This document shows, piece after piece, positions 8,664-17,422 of a stretch of DNA of 37,313 bases. Source of the DNA: Nitrosomicrobium frigidum (SeqCode) (lineage in GTDB: Archaea > Thermoproteota > Nitrososphaeria > Nitrososphaerales > Nitrososphaeraceae). The stretch's first letter is position 1. Every line of letters starts with the position of its first letter. The translations under genes and the position numbers were made by a program. Under the pieces are notes generated by a model. The model did not search any database, was not told the DNA's origin, and saw only the letters and a program-made list of their open reading frames with translations. The stretch spans positions 1 to 37,313 of the forward strand of contig JAHEZK010000010.1 in NCBI GenBank assembly GCA_023251115.1, given 5' to 3'.

Positions 8664-9758
8664 TCAGGAGATATATGCTGGTTCTACATGTTTTTCAAAA
8701 CTATACAAAATACCATCTCTGCTACCGACAAATAACATCCCATCTGCAACGCATGGTGAAGAATCAATGCTACCCATCGTGGGAAATTTCCACTCCTGGT
8801 TTCCCGTATAGAAATTTATACCATAAATATATGAATCCAATCCTCCAAAAAACAATAATTTATCATGTTCACTGCAGACAGGGGATGACCAGATTTTTCC
8901 ACCCGTTTCAAATTCCCATAGTTTAGAACCGGTCATATCAAAGCAATAAAGTCTATGATCAGAAGTTCCAAATATGATTCTGTCCTTTACCAAAAGTGGA
9001 GATGATAAAACTGGTTTTTCTATAGTTTTATACCAATTGGTAGTACCGTTAAAATTGTCTATACAGTATATTCCACCATTATATGTGCCAATAAAAATTA
9101 AATCTCCATATAGACAAGGAGAAGAAGATCTTATTTTACCACTTAATTTTGATTTCCATTTTAGCGATCCGTCTGAATCTACAGAGTATATGAACCCATC
9201 ATCTGATCCAAAATATATGATATCATCATGGCAAGAAGGAGATGACCAAATTTGATCCTTTGTCTCATAGTTCCAGATTATTTCTCCAGTCGAATTGATA
9301 CAATACAAATTATGATCCATGGACCCCAAGACTATATTCTTTCCTATAGGACATGGTGAAGAAAAAAAGTCTCCCTCGGCATGATGTTCCCAGATCATAC
9401 TGCCATCATTTTTATCAAGTGCAAAAATAATATTATCTTTTGAAGTATCACCATGTATCCAGTTACCAAACGTAGCACATACTATCATATCACCCAAAAT
9501 TAACGGCGATGAAACCATAGGAATTCCAATATTATGATGCCATCTAATCTTTCTCTGTGATATATCCAAACAAAAGATACGTCCGGTCAATGTAAGAATA
9601 TATAGAAATCCTTCTTCATAAACGGGAGAGGACACCATCGGACCAAGCTCTATTGTCCAGTAAAGTGAGGGTTTGGTCACGGGTTTAGTTCCTGTTGATC
9701 CAGTTCTTCTTATATTACCCCTAAACATATTCCATGAGTCATTGAATTCAATTGACAT
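8664..9758 (-). CDS. PQQ-like beta-propeller repeat protein (BamB/WD40-like)
   Basis: A 364-residue protein built of eight or so ~40-residue blades, each with an SSP turn followed by G-x-x-YCxD/N-x-x-G-x-x-W (for example SSPCPIGKNIVLGSMDHNLY and SSPSCHDDIIYFGSDDGFIY). This is the PQQ-like propeller seen in BamB and in quinoprotein alcohol dehydrogenases, but the catalytic residues of the latter are not apparent, so a scaffold or binding role is more likely. No signal peptide is present. It is convergent with the sugar dehydrogenase, with 40 bases between their ends. Confidence 0.85.
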   Translation of the reverse strand: MSIEFNDSWNMFRGNIRRTGSTGTKPVTKPSLYWTIELGPMVSSPVYEEGFLYILTLTGRIFCLDISQRKIRWHHNIGIPMVSSPLILGDMIVCATFGNWIHGDTSKDNIIFALDKNDGSMIWEHHAEGDFFSSPCPIGKNIVLGSMDHNLYCINSTGEIIWNYETKDQIWSSPSCHDDIIYFGSDDGFIYSVDSDGSLKWKSKLSGKIRSSSPCLYGDLIFIGTYNGGIYCIDNFNGTTNWYKTIEKPVLSSPLLVKDRIIFGTSDHRLYCFDMTGSKLWEFETGGKIWSSPVCSEHDKLLFFGGLDSYIYGINFYTGNQEWKFPTMGSIDSSPCVADGMLFVGSRDGILYSFEKHVEPAYIS

Positions 9759-9830
9759 ACACTATCTTTCTCAAAAATATCAACGAATCATTGATTATGC
9801 TCAAATACAGTCGGAAATATACATAGCGAT

Positions 9831-10277
9831 TTATTCTTTGCAACAGTTACCCATAGGAATATCATAACCATGTGGACAGTACCTAGGGTGTTTTAATAGG
9901 GTGCATAAAGCATCGGTAAATATATCCTTCATATGATGTTCAATTCCACACGCCATCTCTTCATCGATTTCAATTTTTAAGGCTTCCTTCATCATTACCT
10001 CCAAAAGTCTCGTATTTCTAATCATTCGTTCGCCTATTTTTTCTCCTTCCGCTGTCAAATTCATTTCAGCATTACCTTTCTCATAGTCAACTAGATTTGC
10101 GTCATTCAGCTTGTGAAGCATCTGGACAACAGATGGTTGTCTTACATTCAAAATCTTAGCAATAGAACTAACTTTTACTTTTTCATTTTTCTCACGCATG
10201 TGCCAAATGGCCTTTAGGTACATTTCAATATGTTCGGATTCAGCAGTTCCCAGATATAGTTCTTCATCAGAATTCAT
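9831..10277 (-). CDS. DtxR/MntR-family metal-dependent transcription regulator
   Basis: A 148-residue regulator with the DtxR layout: an N-terminal winged helix (KVSSIAKILNVRQPSVVQMLHKLNDANLV, ~36-64) and the metal-binding dimerisation helices (TRLLEVMMKEAL; ACGIEHHMKDIFTDAL), ending in CPHGYDIPMGNCC, the usual end of the dimerisation domain. The C-terminal SH3-like domain of longer DtxR/IdeR proteins is absent, as in MntR-type members. It presumably senses iron or manganese. It lies 125 bases downstream of an FTR1 iron permease on the same strand, and a DtxR-type box lies at that permease promoter. A weaker TTAGG half-site lies at about 10325-10340, upstream of its own start. Confidence 0.92.
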   Translation of the reverse strand: MNSDEELYLGTAESEHIEMYLKAIWHMREKNEKVKVSSIAKILNVRQPSVVQMLHKLNDANLVDYEKGNAEMNLTAEGEKIGERMIRNTRLLEVMMKEALKIEIDEEMACGIEHHMKDIFTDALCTLLKHPRYCPHGYDIPMGNCCKE

Positions 10278-10402
10278 GTTGACGATCCCAATTATTTGAC
10301 ATAGTCTTAATCACAATATAGTTATTAGTTTTGCGCCTAATTATTTTTCCTGATTGAATGTAGGATTGACAATTTTGTTCCCAAAATTAGATATAAAGCA
10401 AA

Positions 10403-12805
10403 TCATCGTTTCTCTCCATCCTTCAAATTAGCCATAGATTTTCTAGACGTTTCAGCCAACTTCTTTCTACGTGGTTGCATTATTAATATATAAAGAGATC
10501 CTACAAGATAAACTGATAATAGTAATATCTGTGTAATAGTTGTTTCTAGTGTGGGATGAATACCGGTCATTGTTGCCAAGTTAATCTCTAATCGTGGGAT
10601 AATTCCAAATAAGTGTGTTGTTGAAATATAACCAATTTCTTGAAACTCTCTAATTACATTTCCGATGAAAGCGATTGACATGTAAGCTCCTATACCCATA
10701 GTTAGGCCAAATAAAACGCGCAATGGTAACTTTTTGCCGAGCTTTCTAATAATGAATACAACACTTAAGATCACAGCCAATCCTAACACTAGTCCCAAGA
10801 ATACAAAGATCTCCATATTTTTGGCAAATGACAACATGGCCTGATAAAATAATACAGTTTCAAACCCCTCTCTATAGACTGTAAAAAACGATAACATTGC
10901 GAAGACCATTACGCTTCCCGTTGTAGTTGCCTGCCAAACTTTTGCCTTTACAAATTCAATCCATTTTTTAGTTTCAACCTTATTTAATATCCAGAAACTT
11001 ACCCAGAATAATACTGCAACGGCTGAAATTCCCGCTATTGCCTCGATTAGCTCCTTACTTGCACCGGTGATGTCTATAACAAACTGAGCGATAAACCATG
11101 TAATGACTGTTGCAATAATAGAGATCACAATTCCTAGGTAGACATGTTTCTTATAATGTGAATTTCGTGATGCTTCAAGATAAGTAAGGATAGCGCCTAT
11201 GATAAGTGCAGATTCAAGCCCTTCTCTGAATATTATAGAAAATGAAGTGGAAAATGCAAGTGAGGGTGCTAATGTTCCTGTGCCTGTTACCAATCTTTCA
11301 GATTCATCTAGTCCGCTTCTAATTTCTATAACTTTGGCTTCAACTGTTGGATAAGGCTGATGTTGTTGGACTAAATTACGGAGTTCTGCAAATTTTATTT
11401 CCATGTCAAGCGTATAATCAGGATTTATCGGCCTAAGTGGAACTTCAATTCTTTCATAACTGTCCAAATATGCTGATCTGGCTGCCATAAATGCTTCGTC
11501 ATTTTTTCCTTCCTTATACTTTTGAAGTAGTTCAACCAATTTGATCCTTATACTATCTATATCAATCCTTACTCCCGTCTTCTCAGAATCTGTACTTTCT
11601 CCAAAGCCTTTCTTTATTCCAGAGTAAGTACCAAATCCCTTACTTAGTTCGGTAATATCACTTAGATTATCTAATTGAGTATTCTCTCTAAAAGGAACTA
11701 AATATCCTGCTGTAGCACTTGTTTCGAGGTTTTCATAATTTATATTCAATAGTTTTGCAGCCTTTGAAAGATTTGTAGTGATATTGTTCAAAAGAACAAT
11801 CGCTTCTGATTGCTGGCCATTTTTTAATAATTCTCGGAGTTGCTCTCTCATCATTAGTTCCAAGTTTTTCATAAGTATTGGATCAACTTTTTCGAGCGAA
11901 GCTTCGATATACTCAAAATTATCTAGGTATGCTGTAGTCGCGTACTTTTCGGTTGAAGAATAGTCAGAGTCGTTTCTTATGGCTGCGTCGATATCCGATA
12001 ATAAATTTTTAATATTCGCGAAATATGGCCGTAAAGAATCATTGGACTGAGAATCGGATTCATTTTCAGCTAAATTGGTTTGCAATGCCTTAATGAGTGC
12101 AGTTATGCTTTGAATATCTGATTTAGAAAGTATGGAATTTCTCAGGTCAGCGAAAAAGGACTCTAATTCTTTTTGTTTAGAATCATCAAACCCATTAGAG
12201 ATATTATTGTACAACATATGGGAGATATCAACCATCCCTATGGCGTTTTCATAATCGACTAAACTCGAAGGATTCTTAGAGTTACCAAAATCAGATAGTT
12301 GATAGAATTTTGAGGTGTCGTTTAACAAAACAATAATAGTTGATGAAATGGTTGAATTATAACCAGAACTATTTGGATCCAGTATAGCTGAATTAATACC
12401 ATTCAAGATATCCTTCATTTGAATGATCTTAGTTTCTATTTCCAGAATCTGAGATGATGCTCTTACCATTATAGGTAAATCAATTAAAAGCGATTCCAAT
12501 CTATCAGTTGAGTTTTGATCTATCTCTTTTAGTTTGTCTTTAATTGATGGGAATATTATTGAGTGTGAAATATATGCGTGTTCAAAAGCTCTTGTGTTAT
12601 CTTCATTTGTAAGACTAGTTTGAACTAAGTTCATTTGTTCCAGAATTCGTTGTAGGTTTACTGTCACTAAAATTTGGTCGCTAGAACTAAGTTCGATATT
12701 CTGTGCGCCATATACGGAGCTAGACAAGAGACTAAGAACGAGGAAAAATATCCACACGCATAACGAAATTTTTTTCTTATTAACAATACCATCGAAAATT
12801 TTCAT
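10403..12805 (-). CDS. FTR1-family iron permease with large N-terminal extracytoplasmic domain
   Basis: An 800-residue protein with a signal peptide (residues ~1-33, VYGAQ), a ~480-residue helical extracytoplasmic region made of repeated segments containing YFANIKNLL/YLDSYERIE-type helices, and a C-terminal FTR1/EfeU membrane domain of about seven helices. The two REXXE iron-translocation motifs are intact: REGLES (~520) and REGFET (~640). Family members import iron, often with a ferroxidase or periplasmic partner; none is next to it here. The long N-terminal part resembles the helical extracytoplasmic domains that precede FTR1 in some prokaryotic proteins. Regulation by iron is suggested by the DtxR-like box at 12870-12883 and the neighbouring DtxR-family gene. 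Confidence 0.92.
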   Translation of the reverse strand: MKIFDGIVNKKKISLCVWIFFLVLSLLSSSVYGAQNIELSSSDQILVTVNLQRILEQMNLVQTSLTNEDNTRAFEHAYISHSIIFPSIKDKLKEIDQNSTDRLESLLIDLPIMVRASSQILEIETKIIQMKDILNGINSAILDPNSSGYNSTISSTIIVLLNDTSKFYQLSDFGNSKNPSSLVDYENAIGMVDISHMLYNNISNGFDDSKQKELESFFADLRNSILSKSDIQSITALIKALQTNLAENESDSQSNDSLRPYFANIKNLLSDIDAAIRNDSDYSSTEKYATTAYLDNFEYIEASLEKVDPILMKNLELMMREQLRELLKNGQQSEAIVLLNNITTNLSKAAKLLNINYENLETSATAGYLVPFRENTQLDNLSDITELSKGFGTYSGIKKGFGESTDSEKTGVRIDIDSIRIKLVELLQKYKEGKNDEAFMAARSAYLDSYERIEVPLRPINPDYTLDMEIKFAELRNLVQQHQPYPTVEAKVIEIRSGLDESERLVTGTGTLAPSLAFSTSFSIIFREGLESALIIGAILTYLEASRNSHYKKHVYLGIVISIIATVITWFIAQFVIDITGASKELIEAIAGISAVAVLFWVSFWILNKVETKKWIEFVKAKVWQATTTGSVMVFAMLSFFTVYREGFETVLFYQAMLSFAKNMEIFVFLGLVLGLAVILSVVFIIRKLGKKLPLRVLFGLTMGIGAYMSIAFIGNVIREFQEIGYISTTHLFGIIPRLEINLATMTGIHPTLETTITQILLLSVYLVGSLYILIMQPRRKKLAETSRKSMANLKDGEKR

Positions 12806-12869
12806 TCATTTTTTCTACCTTGTATAATGGGTTTTAATGGAATAACTTTTTTTCAGTGGCATAAAACAA

Positions 12870-12883
12870 TTAGGCTTACCTAA
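12870..12883 (-). promoter_or_regulatory. Putative DtxR-type operator of the iron permease
   Basis: Read on the minus strand this is TTAGGTAAGCCTAA, an inverted repeat with TTAGG/CCTAA arms. It matches 13 of the first 14 positions of the DtxR/IdeR consensus TTAGGTTAGSCTAACCTAA (consensus recalled from the literature). It sits between the TATA box (12889-12896) and the predicted transcription start (~12866), where bound repressor would block initiation. Confidence 0.75.
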
Positions 12884-12888
12884 GTTGC

Positions 12889-12896
12889 TATATAAA
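12889..12896 (-). promoter_or_regulatory. TATA box of the iron permease gene
   Basis: TTTATATA on the minus strand. A start about 26 bases downstream falls near 12866, giving a leader of about 60 bases before the ATG at 12805. Confidence 0.6.
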
Positions 12897-12995
12897 TCTT
12901 GATAATCGCAAAATGTAAAAATAATCATGAATATCACACAAGAATTGGAAGTCGGAACCTTAGCTATTTTCTCTACAACAAACGAGTTAATGTGT

Positions 12996-15395
12996 TTAGC
13001 TTCTTGATTCCTGTTTGGTTTTTTTGAGGTCTTCAATCTTTTCAAGTATAAGATTTCTTAATCTATGGATTAGAGTTTTGATTGCATGTACTCCAGGAAT
13101 AGCAAAGTGTCTGGCTACTATAATGGGGCATTTGAGCTCATAAAGCATATTTAGAAAATGAGGATCGTTGAACAAACTAAACTTTGAAATAGTTACACTC
13201 GTTATGACAACGTCGGGTTGAAAATTACCCAAAGAGGACAAAATTGTATCTGCAGCTTCGTTACTATATCGCATATCGTTATGTGATAGTGTAATCTCAT
13301 TAAATTCAATACCAACCTGCTCAAGATATTCCTTTTGTTTTAGTATGTCTGTTATTCTTACAATTTTTTCCTCTTCGCCATCATTTTTGGTATTGATATA
13401 TAACACATTAATTTTGAACTGCCCCGAACGTTCTAACCAGCTTGTGGCCTTCAGAACGACCTCGGAATGATCTCCCCCATCATATAGAACAAGCAAATTT
13501 TTCTGATCTTTACGGCCTTTTTTCCGGTCTGGTTCAAAGGTTAGCTCTTCGTTCCCTTCTGACAGTATTGCTAAAACATCGCATGTTAGTATTGTTTGAA
13601 GTTTTTTACTGTTTCTGAACATTTCAAAATCTGTAATCAATAGATCTATTTTTTGTTCCTCCACGGTAGCCAATATCGCTTCACTTGCATCATGCGATAT
13701 TCTAACGAGATAGTGATTTAGAATATTCTCCTTATCGATTAGCTTATCTAACGGTTCAAATGATTTCCTGGCTGTTTCAGCATAACCCGTTCCAGCGGAC
13801 AGCGGTGTTTGTTTTGGAACTGTGATTACTCTCAAAATATTAATCTCCCCGATATTTTCTTTGGCTACTCTTATCGCATACTTTAGTAATCTATCCGGAT
13901 CTTCAGGGGTATATGGAATAAGAATCCTATAATCTTTGCGCTCTAAATCCCCTTCGCTGGTAACAATTGGTGCATAATGATCTATTTCTTTCCTAAATGT
14001 GTACATTCGATACACAAAGAATCCAATTACCACCCATACCACAGTTATTGCCCAGCTTAAAGGCTGAGTTACAAGTAGATATACAGCTAATCCGAGTATT
14101 AGAAAGATACCTATAATTGGTATTACAGGAAAGAAAGGAGTTTTAAAGCCGTAATCTAACTTGTCGCCATAAATTCTACGAATTGTGATTGCAGCCATGT
14201 TGACCTGAGTAAATAACAACAGAAAAATAACGCCTGCTGCAGTGGCAATCAGCCCGAGAGGAAGCCCATAAGCCATAATTGCCATTATGATACCAGATAC
14301 TAGTATTGCAATATATGGTGTCTTGTTCCTTTTGTGGATAGCGCTCAGCTGATACGGCAGATTGTAATTCCTGCCCATAGCAAAAGCAACTCTCGCAGAT
14401 GAGAAGGTTGTTGCGTTTAATGCCGCTAGGGTCGAAATAAGGCCCCCACCTAGAACGATAAATGCTCCGTAAGGCACAAGTAATTCGGCGGCCTTCATTA
14501 TTCCAAGCTCACCACCCTGACCAATGTATTTCCATGACTCAATGCCTTCTGGAAATATGGCACCAATAGATACGAAGGCAATTAAACAGTACAGAACAAC
14601 AACAGCCGTTAACGATATGAATATTGCCCTAGGAATGTTTTTCCTCGGATTTTTAGCTTCCTCTCCTGTTTGAACGATTACCTCATATCCTTCAAATGCT
14701 ATGAAAGTCAAACCCATTGCAGCAACTACTCCAGTGATCCCCTTTGGCATAAAATCTGAAAAATTCGTGTGCCAGTTGGGTTGACCGCTCATAACCCACA
14801 AACCGGCTGTGATTAGAATGAATATTAACCCTAACTGAATTATAGTAATGACGACGCCAGTCTTACCAGTTTCGGATGTTCCTTTAATGTTGATATAAGT
14901 GAAAACAGCAACTGAAGCGACCGCTATCAGCTTCTCTAGTGGAATAACGTTCAAAAACACAAGATCTTTCGAAATATTTGTCATTTCCAGTAGCCCTGTA
15001 AGAAATGAAGCAAAACTAACTGCATACAATGATCCAGCGATTATGTGCGCGAGCCAAGCCATCCATCCACTTATGAATGCATTTGGTCTGGGCAAACCCT
15101 CTCTGACCCACAGATAGCCACCTCCCGCTTCAGGCATAGCTGAGCCAAGTTCTGCATATGCCATGGCAGTGAACAGCGTGATTATAGCATTAATAATGAA
15201 TGCTACAATAACAGCGCTTCCTGCAAGTCCAATTGCAGGTCCCGTCAGAACATAAATCGAACCACCTATCATTGCTGCTATCCCAACCATGAGTATATCC
15301 AAAAGTCCCAGAGACCTAACCAATTGATTATGAGGTGTCGTTCCCGTGCTTGAACTAGGTTCTTCATCAGCGTCGGACAATCGATATCGATCCAT
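12996..15395 (-). CDS. APC-family amino-acid permease fused to two universal stress protein domains
   Basis: A 799-residue fusion. Residues ~25-460 are an APC-superfamily transporter of about twelve helices, with the first-helix signature MIGGSIYVLTGPAIGLAG and the IAFEGYEVIVQTGEEAKNP segment. The C-terminal cytosolic part carries two UspA-like domains: one opening RILIPYTPEDPDRLLKYAI (~490), the other NLLVLYDGGDHSEVVLKA (~633). Such permease-USP fusions are known in archaea and bacteria; USP domains often bind ATP or AMP and may gate the transporter by energy state. The glycine-rich ATP loop of the USP family is not obvious in either domain. The start is ATG at 15395, divergent from the dehydrogenase gene. 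Substrate is unknown. Confidence 0.92.
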   Translation of the reverse strand: MDRYRLSDADEEPSSSTGTTPHNQLVRSLGLLDILMVGIAAMIGGSIYVLTGPAIGLAGSAVIVAFIINAIITLFTAMAYAELGSAMPEAGGGYLWVREGLPRPNAFISGWMAWLAHIIAGSLYAVSFASFLTGLLEMTNISKDLVFLNVIPLEKLIAVASVAVFTYINIKGTSETGKTGVVITIIQLGLIFILITAGLWVMSGQPNWHTNFSDFMPKGITGVVAAMGLTFIAFEGYEVIVQTGEEAKNPRKNIPRAIFISLTAVVVLYCLIAFVSIGAIFPEGIESWKYIGQGGELGIMKAAELLVPYGAFIVLGGGLISTLAALNATTFSSARVAFAMGRNYNLPYQLSAIHKRNKTPYIAILVSGIIMAIMAYGLPLGLIATAAGVIFLLLFTQVNMAAITIRRIYGDKLDYGFKTPFFPVIPIIGIFLILGLAVYLLVTQPLSWAITVVWVVIGFFVYRMYTFRKEIDHYAPIVTSEGDLERKDYRILIPYTPEDPDRLLKYAIRVAKENIGEINILRVITVPKQTPLSAGTGYAETARKSFEPLDKLIDKENILNHYLVRISHDASEAILATVEEQKIDLLITDFEMFRNSKKLQTILTCDVLAILSEGNEELTFEPDRKKGRKDQKNLLVLYDGGDHSEVVLKATSWLERSGQFKINVLYINTKNDGEEEKIVRITDILKQKEYLEQVGIEFNEITLSHNDMRYSNEAADTILSSLGNFQPDVVITSVTISKFSLFNDPHFLNMLYELKCPIIVARHFAIPGVHAIKTLIHRLRNLILEKIEDLKKTKQESRS

Positions 15396-15460
15396 TTCAA
15401 TGATAAATTAATGTTTTTAATCTATTTTTCAAAATTGAAATTGTCCCTTACAACAGTTGA

Positions 15461-15474
15461 ATGTCTCGAGACAT
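15461..15474. promoter_or_regulatory. 14-bp perfect palindrome, candidate operator
   Basis: ATGTCTCGAGACAT is fully self-complementary and lies in the 127-base gap between the divergent permease and dehydrogenase genes, 19 bases upstream of the dehydrogenase TATA box. It could be a binding site for a dimeric regulator of either gene. Confidence 0.6.
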
Positions 15475-15492
15475 GATAATTTGGGTCTAAAG

Positions 15493-15502
15493 ATATATAA
15501 AA
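15493..15502 (+). promoter_or_regulatory. TATA box, leaderless-type promoter
   Basis: ATATATAAAA is centred about 26 bases before the ATG at 15523, so transcription should start at or next to the start codon. No Shine-Dalgarno sequence is present between them, which fits a leaderless transcript. Confidence 0.75.
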
Positions 15503-15522
15503 AATAAACTGGTATTAGTATA

Positions 15523-16353
15523 ATGCGTCAAGTTGCGCTCATTACAGGTTGCTCCAGTGGAATTGGTTATGAAACGGCATTAAGGCTAGCAAGAAATGGG
15601 TTTTGTACATATGCTGGTGTGAGAAATACAAAGAATTCTGATGCTCTAGAAAAAAAAATTGCAAAAGAAAAACTTGACCTAAATATCTTGCAGCTTGATG
15701 TAAACGACAAGTCCTCAATAGAAAATGCGGTAAATCAAATCAAAACTGAAGAAAAACGAATAGATGTTCTAATAAATAATGCAGGATACGGATTAGTAGG
15801 TTTTTTTGAAGAGCTTCGATTGGATGAAATAAGGAGTCAATTCGAGACTAATTTTTTCGGGGTCCTCAGTGTTACGAAAAAAGTCATTCCATTAATGCGA
15901 GAACAGAAAAGTGGTACTATTATCAATATAAGCTCAGGAGCAGGACAGGTAGGATTCCCTGGAATTTCTGCTTACGTAAGTACAAAATTTGCTATCGAAG
16001 GATTTAGTGAGTCCTTAATGTATGAATTGTTTCCTTTCGGGATAAGAGTGATTATAATTGAGCCGGGAGTGATCAAAACAAACTTTTTCCATAATTGCAT
16101 TGTGTCAGAAAAATCTTCAGAAAAGAGTTTGTCATATTCTAATTCACTAAAGAAAATTCAAAAAAATATTGAATTGATGCAAGAACACGCTACACCTCCT
16201 GTTGAAGTTGCAAAAGTGATACTACAGGCCTTAAAGACTGATGAACCGAAGCAAAGGTATGTCGTTGGTAATGACGCTGCAATGATATTAGAAGCTAAAA
16301 AGAGTTTGTCGGATATCGAATTTAAAAAGATGATGATGCAAAATATTATTTGA
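15523..16353 (+). CDS. Short-chain dehydrogenase/reductase (classical SDR)
   Basis: A 276-residue classical SDR. The nucleotide-binding motif TGCSSGIG is at residues 8-15, the structural NNAGYG at ~87-92, the catalytic Ser in INISSGAG (~138) and the YxxxK in AYVSTKFA (~150), followed by EPGVIKTNF, the usual post-catalytic loop. All active residues are present. VRN after the second strand, with no acidic residue there, favours NADPH. The closest family style is the retinol/keto-acyl-reductase-like group of broad substrate range; the substrate is unknown. A TATA box lies about 26 bases upstream of the ATG. Confidence 0.92.
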   Translation: MRQVALITGCSSGIGYETALRLARNGFCTYAGVRNTKNSDALEKKIAKEKLDLNILQLDVNDKSSIENAVNQIKTEEKRIDVLINNAGYGLVGFFEELRLDEIRSQFETNFFGVLSVTKKVIPLMREQKSGTIINISSGAGQVGFPGISAYVSTKFAIEGFSESLMYELFPFGIRVIIIEPGVIKTNFFHNCIVSEKSSEKSLSYSNSLKKIQKNIELMQEHATPPVEVAKVILQALKTDEPKQRYVVGNDAAMILEAKKSLSDIEFKKMMMQNII

Positions 16354-16444
16354 TTGCCTGCCTTAACATTCCAGGTTATGCATAATTGGCGAATTTCATA
16401 TTTTTATAGTATAGCCAATATAATATGGAACGGAGTAAAGTAAT

Positions 16445-16903
16445 CTGTCCAATTCAATTGAATTAATTGTTAGGAGAATTAAAAATGGGTCGGTAATAGA
16501 TCATATTGAGTCCGGTAAGGCGTTTTTAGTTTTAAGGGCGTTAAATATTACCGGCAGAGAAGGTAACGTCATCACAGTTGCTTTGAATGTTCCAAGCAAT
16601 AAGTTCGAAAAAAAAGATATTATTAAGGTAGAAAACAGATATCTCGAAACTGATGAAACGAATAAACTGTCGTTAATAGCGCCACATGCTACCATAAACA
16701 TCATCAAGGATTACAAATTAGCAGAAAAAAGAAAGATACAATTGCCTGATTTTATCACTGGAATTTTCAAATGCCCCAATTTAAGATGCGTCACTATCGG
16801 TGAGAATATTAAATCGGTAATTGAAGTTATTGATAAAGAGAAAATTATTCTAAAATGCAAATATTGCGGAAGAATTTTGAGTATTGATGAATTGATTTTC
16901 TAA
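16445..16903 (+). CDS. pyrI: Aspartate carbamoyltransferase regulatory subunit, apparent CTG start
   Basis: A 152-residue PyrI, the regulatory chain that binds CTP/ATP/UTP and modulates aspartate carbamoyltransferase in pyrimidine synthesis. The N-terminal nucleotide domain shows LIVRRIKNGSVIDHI, NVPSNKFEKKDIIKVENR and LIAPHATINIIKDY; the C-terminal zinc domain has CPNLRC and CKYCG, supplying four cysteines. The conserved N-terminus extends upstream of the first ATG (16583), to a frame that stops at 16436-16438. No ATG, GTG or TTG exists between; CTG at 16445 gives MSNSIELIVRRIKNG, the normal PyrI start, and GGAG lies nine bases before it. A frameshift from the out-of-frame ATG at 16425 is the alternative. 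The catalytic partner pyrB is not adjacent. Confidence 0.9.
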   Translation: MSNSIELIVRRIKNGSVIDHIESGKAFLVLRALNITGREGNVITVALNVPSNKFEKKDIIKVENRYLETDETNKLSLIAPHATINIIKDYKLAEKRKIQLPDFITGIFKCPNLRCVTIGENIKSVIEVIDKEKIILKCKYCGRILSIDELIF

Positions 16904-16978
16904 TTTGAATTCTTGTCACTCTAATGTAGTGATAATTGTAGTGATTAATGAGAAATTAAGGCAATCGAGGGCTATGCT

Positions 16979-17185
16979 TCATTTCCGACAACTAGTACAA
17001 TACTCGTCGTTACTTAGTTTTGATATAGCAAAATGAAATCCAATAAGAGGTGAAAAAACAACTATAGTTATAAGAGCAAGATAATACTGTGAATTATGGA
17101 CAAGATACAGGGTAACACCAATACATGTCATAATCTCCAACCAAGTACAGGTACAGAGTTGTAGACAAACTTCTTTTACATTCAT
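16979..17185 (-). CDS. Small hypothetical membrane protein
   Basis: A 68-residue protein with two hydrophobic stretches (WLEIMTCIGVTLYLV and YYLALITIVVFSPLIGF), four Cys in the N-terminal 21 residues and a C-terminal CTSC pair. It may be a two-helix membrane protein with a cysteine cluster. No family is recognised. It is convergent with pyrI. The evidence is limited to the open frame and its hydrophobic pattern. Confidence 0.4.
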   Translation of the reverse strand: MNVKEVCLQLCTCTWLEIMTCIGVTLYLVHNSQYYLALITIVVFSPLIGFHFAISKLSNDEYCTSCRK

Positions 17186-17422
17186 TTAATGTATCATAAT
17201 GATACACCAATCAATTATTTCAGCATAACTAAGATTATTCAGGTTATTTAGTTCAGACAATGTGTCAATTAGAATAAAGAGAACTTTTTCTCCATGGGTA
17301 TATCCTGAACAGTATCAGCTAAAGGATTTTACTCTGTGAAATCTAAAATGTGTCCAAATCGCCACAGAAAAAATCCAAATTCATCCTTGTTTTGAGGTAT
17401 ATCGTGAAAGATTTTATAGGAT

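Noticed and set aside
10325-10340. Second DtxR box upstream of the regulator gene
   Set aside because: Only one TTAGG half matches; spacing and the other arm differ, so it is noted in the gene entry but not called as an operator.
12815-13045. Minus-strand 76-residue frame between the permease-USP gene and FTR1
   Set aside because: Overlaps the end of the permease gene in another frame, covers the FTR1 promoter and DtxR box, and has no protein-like features.
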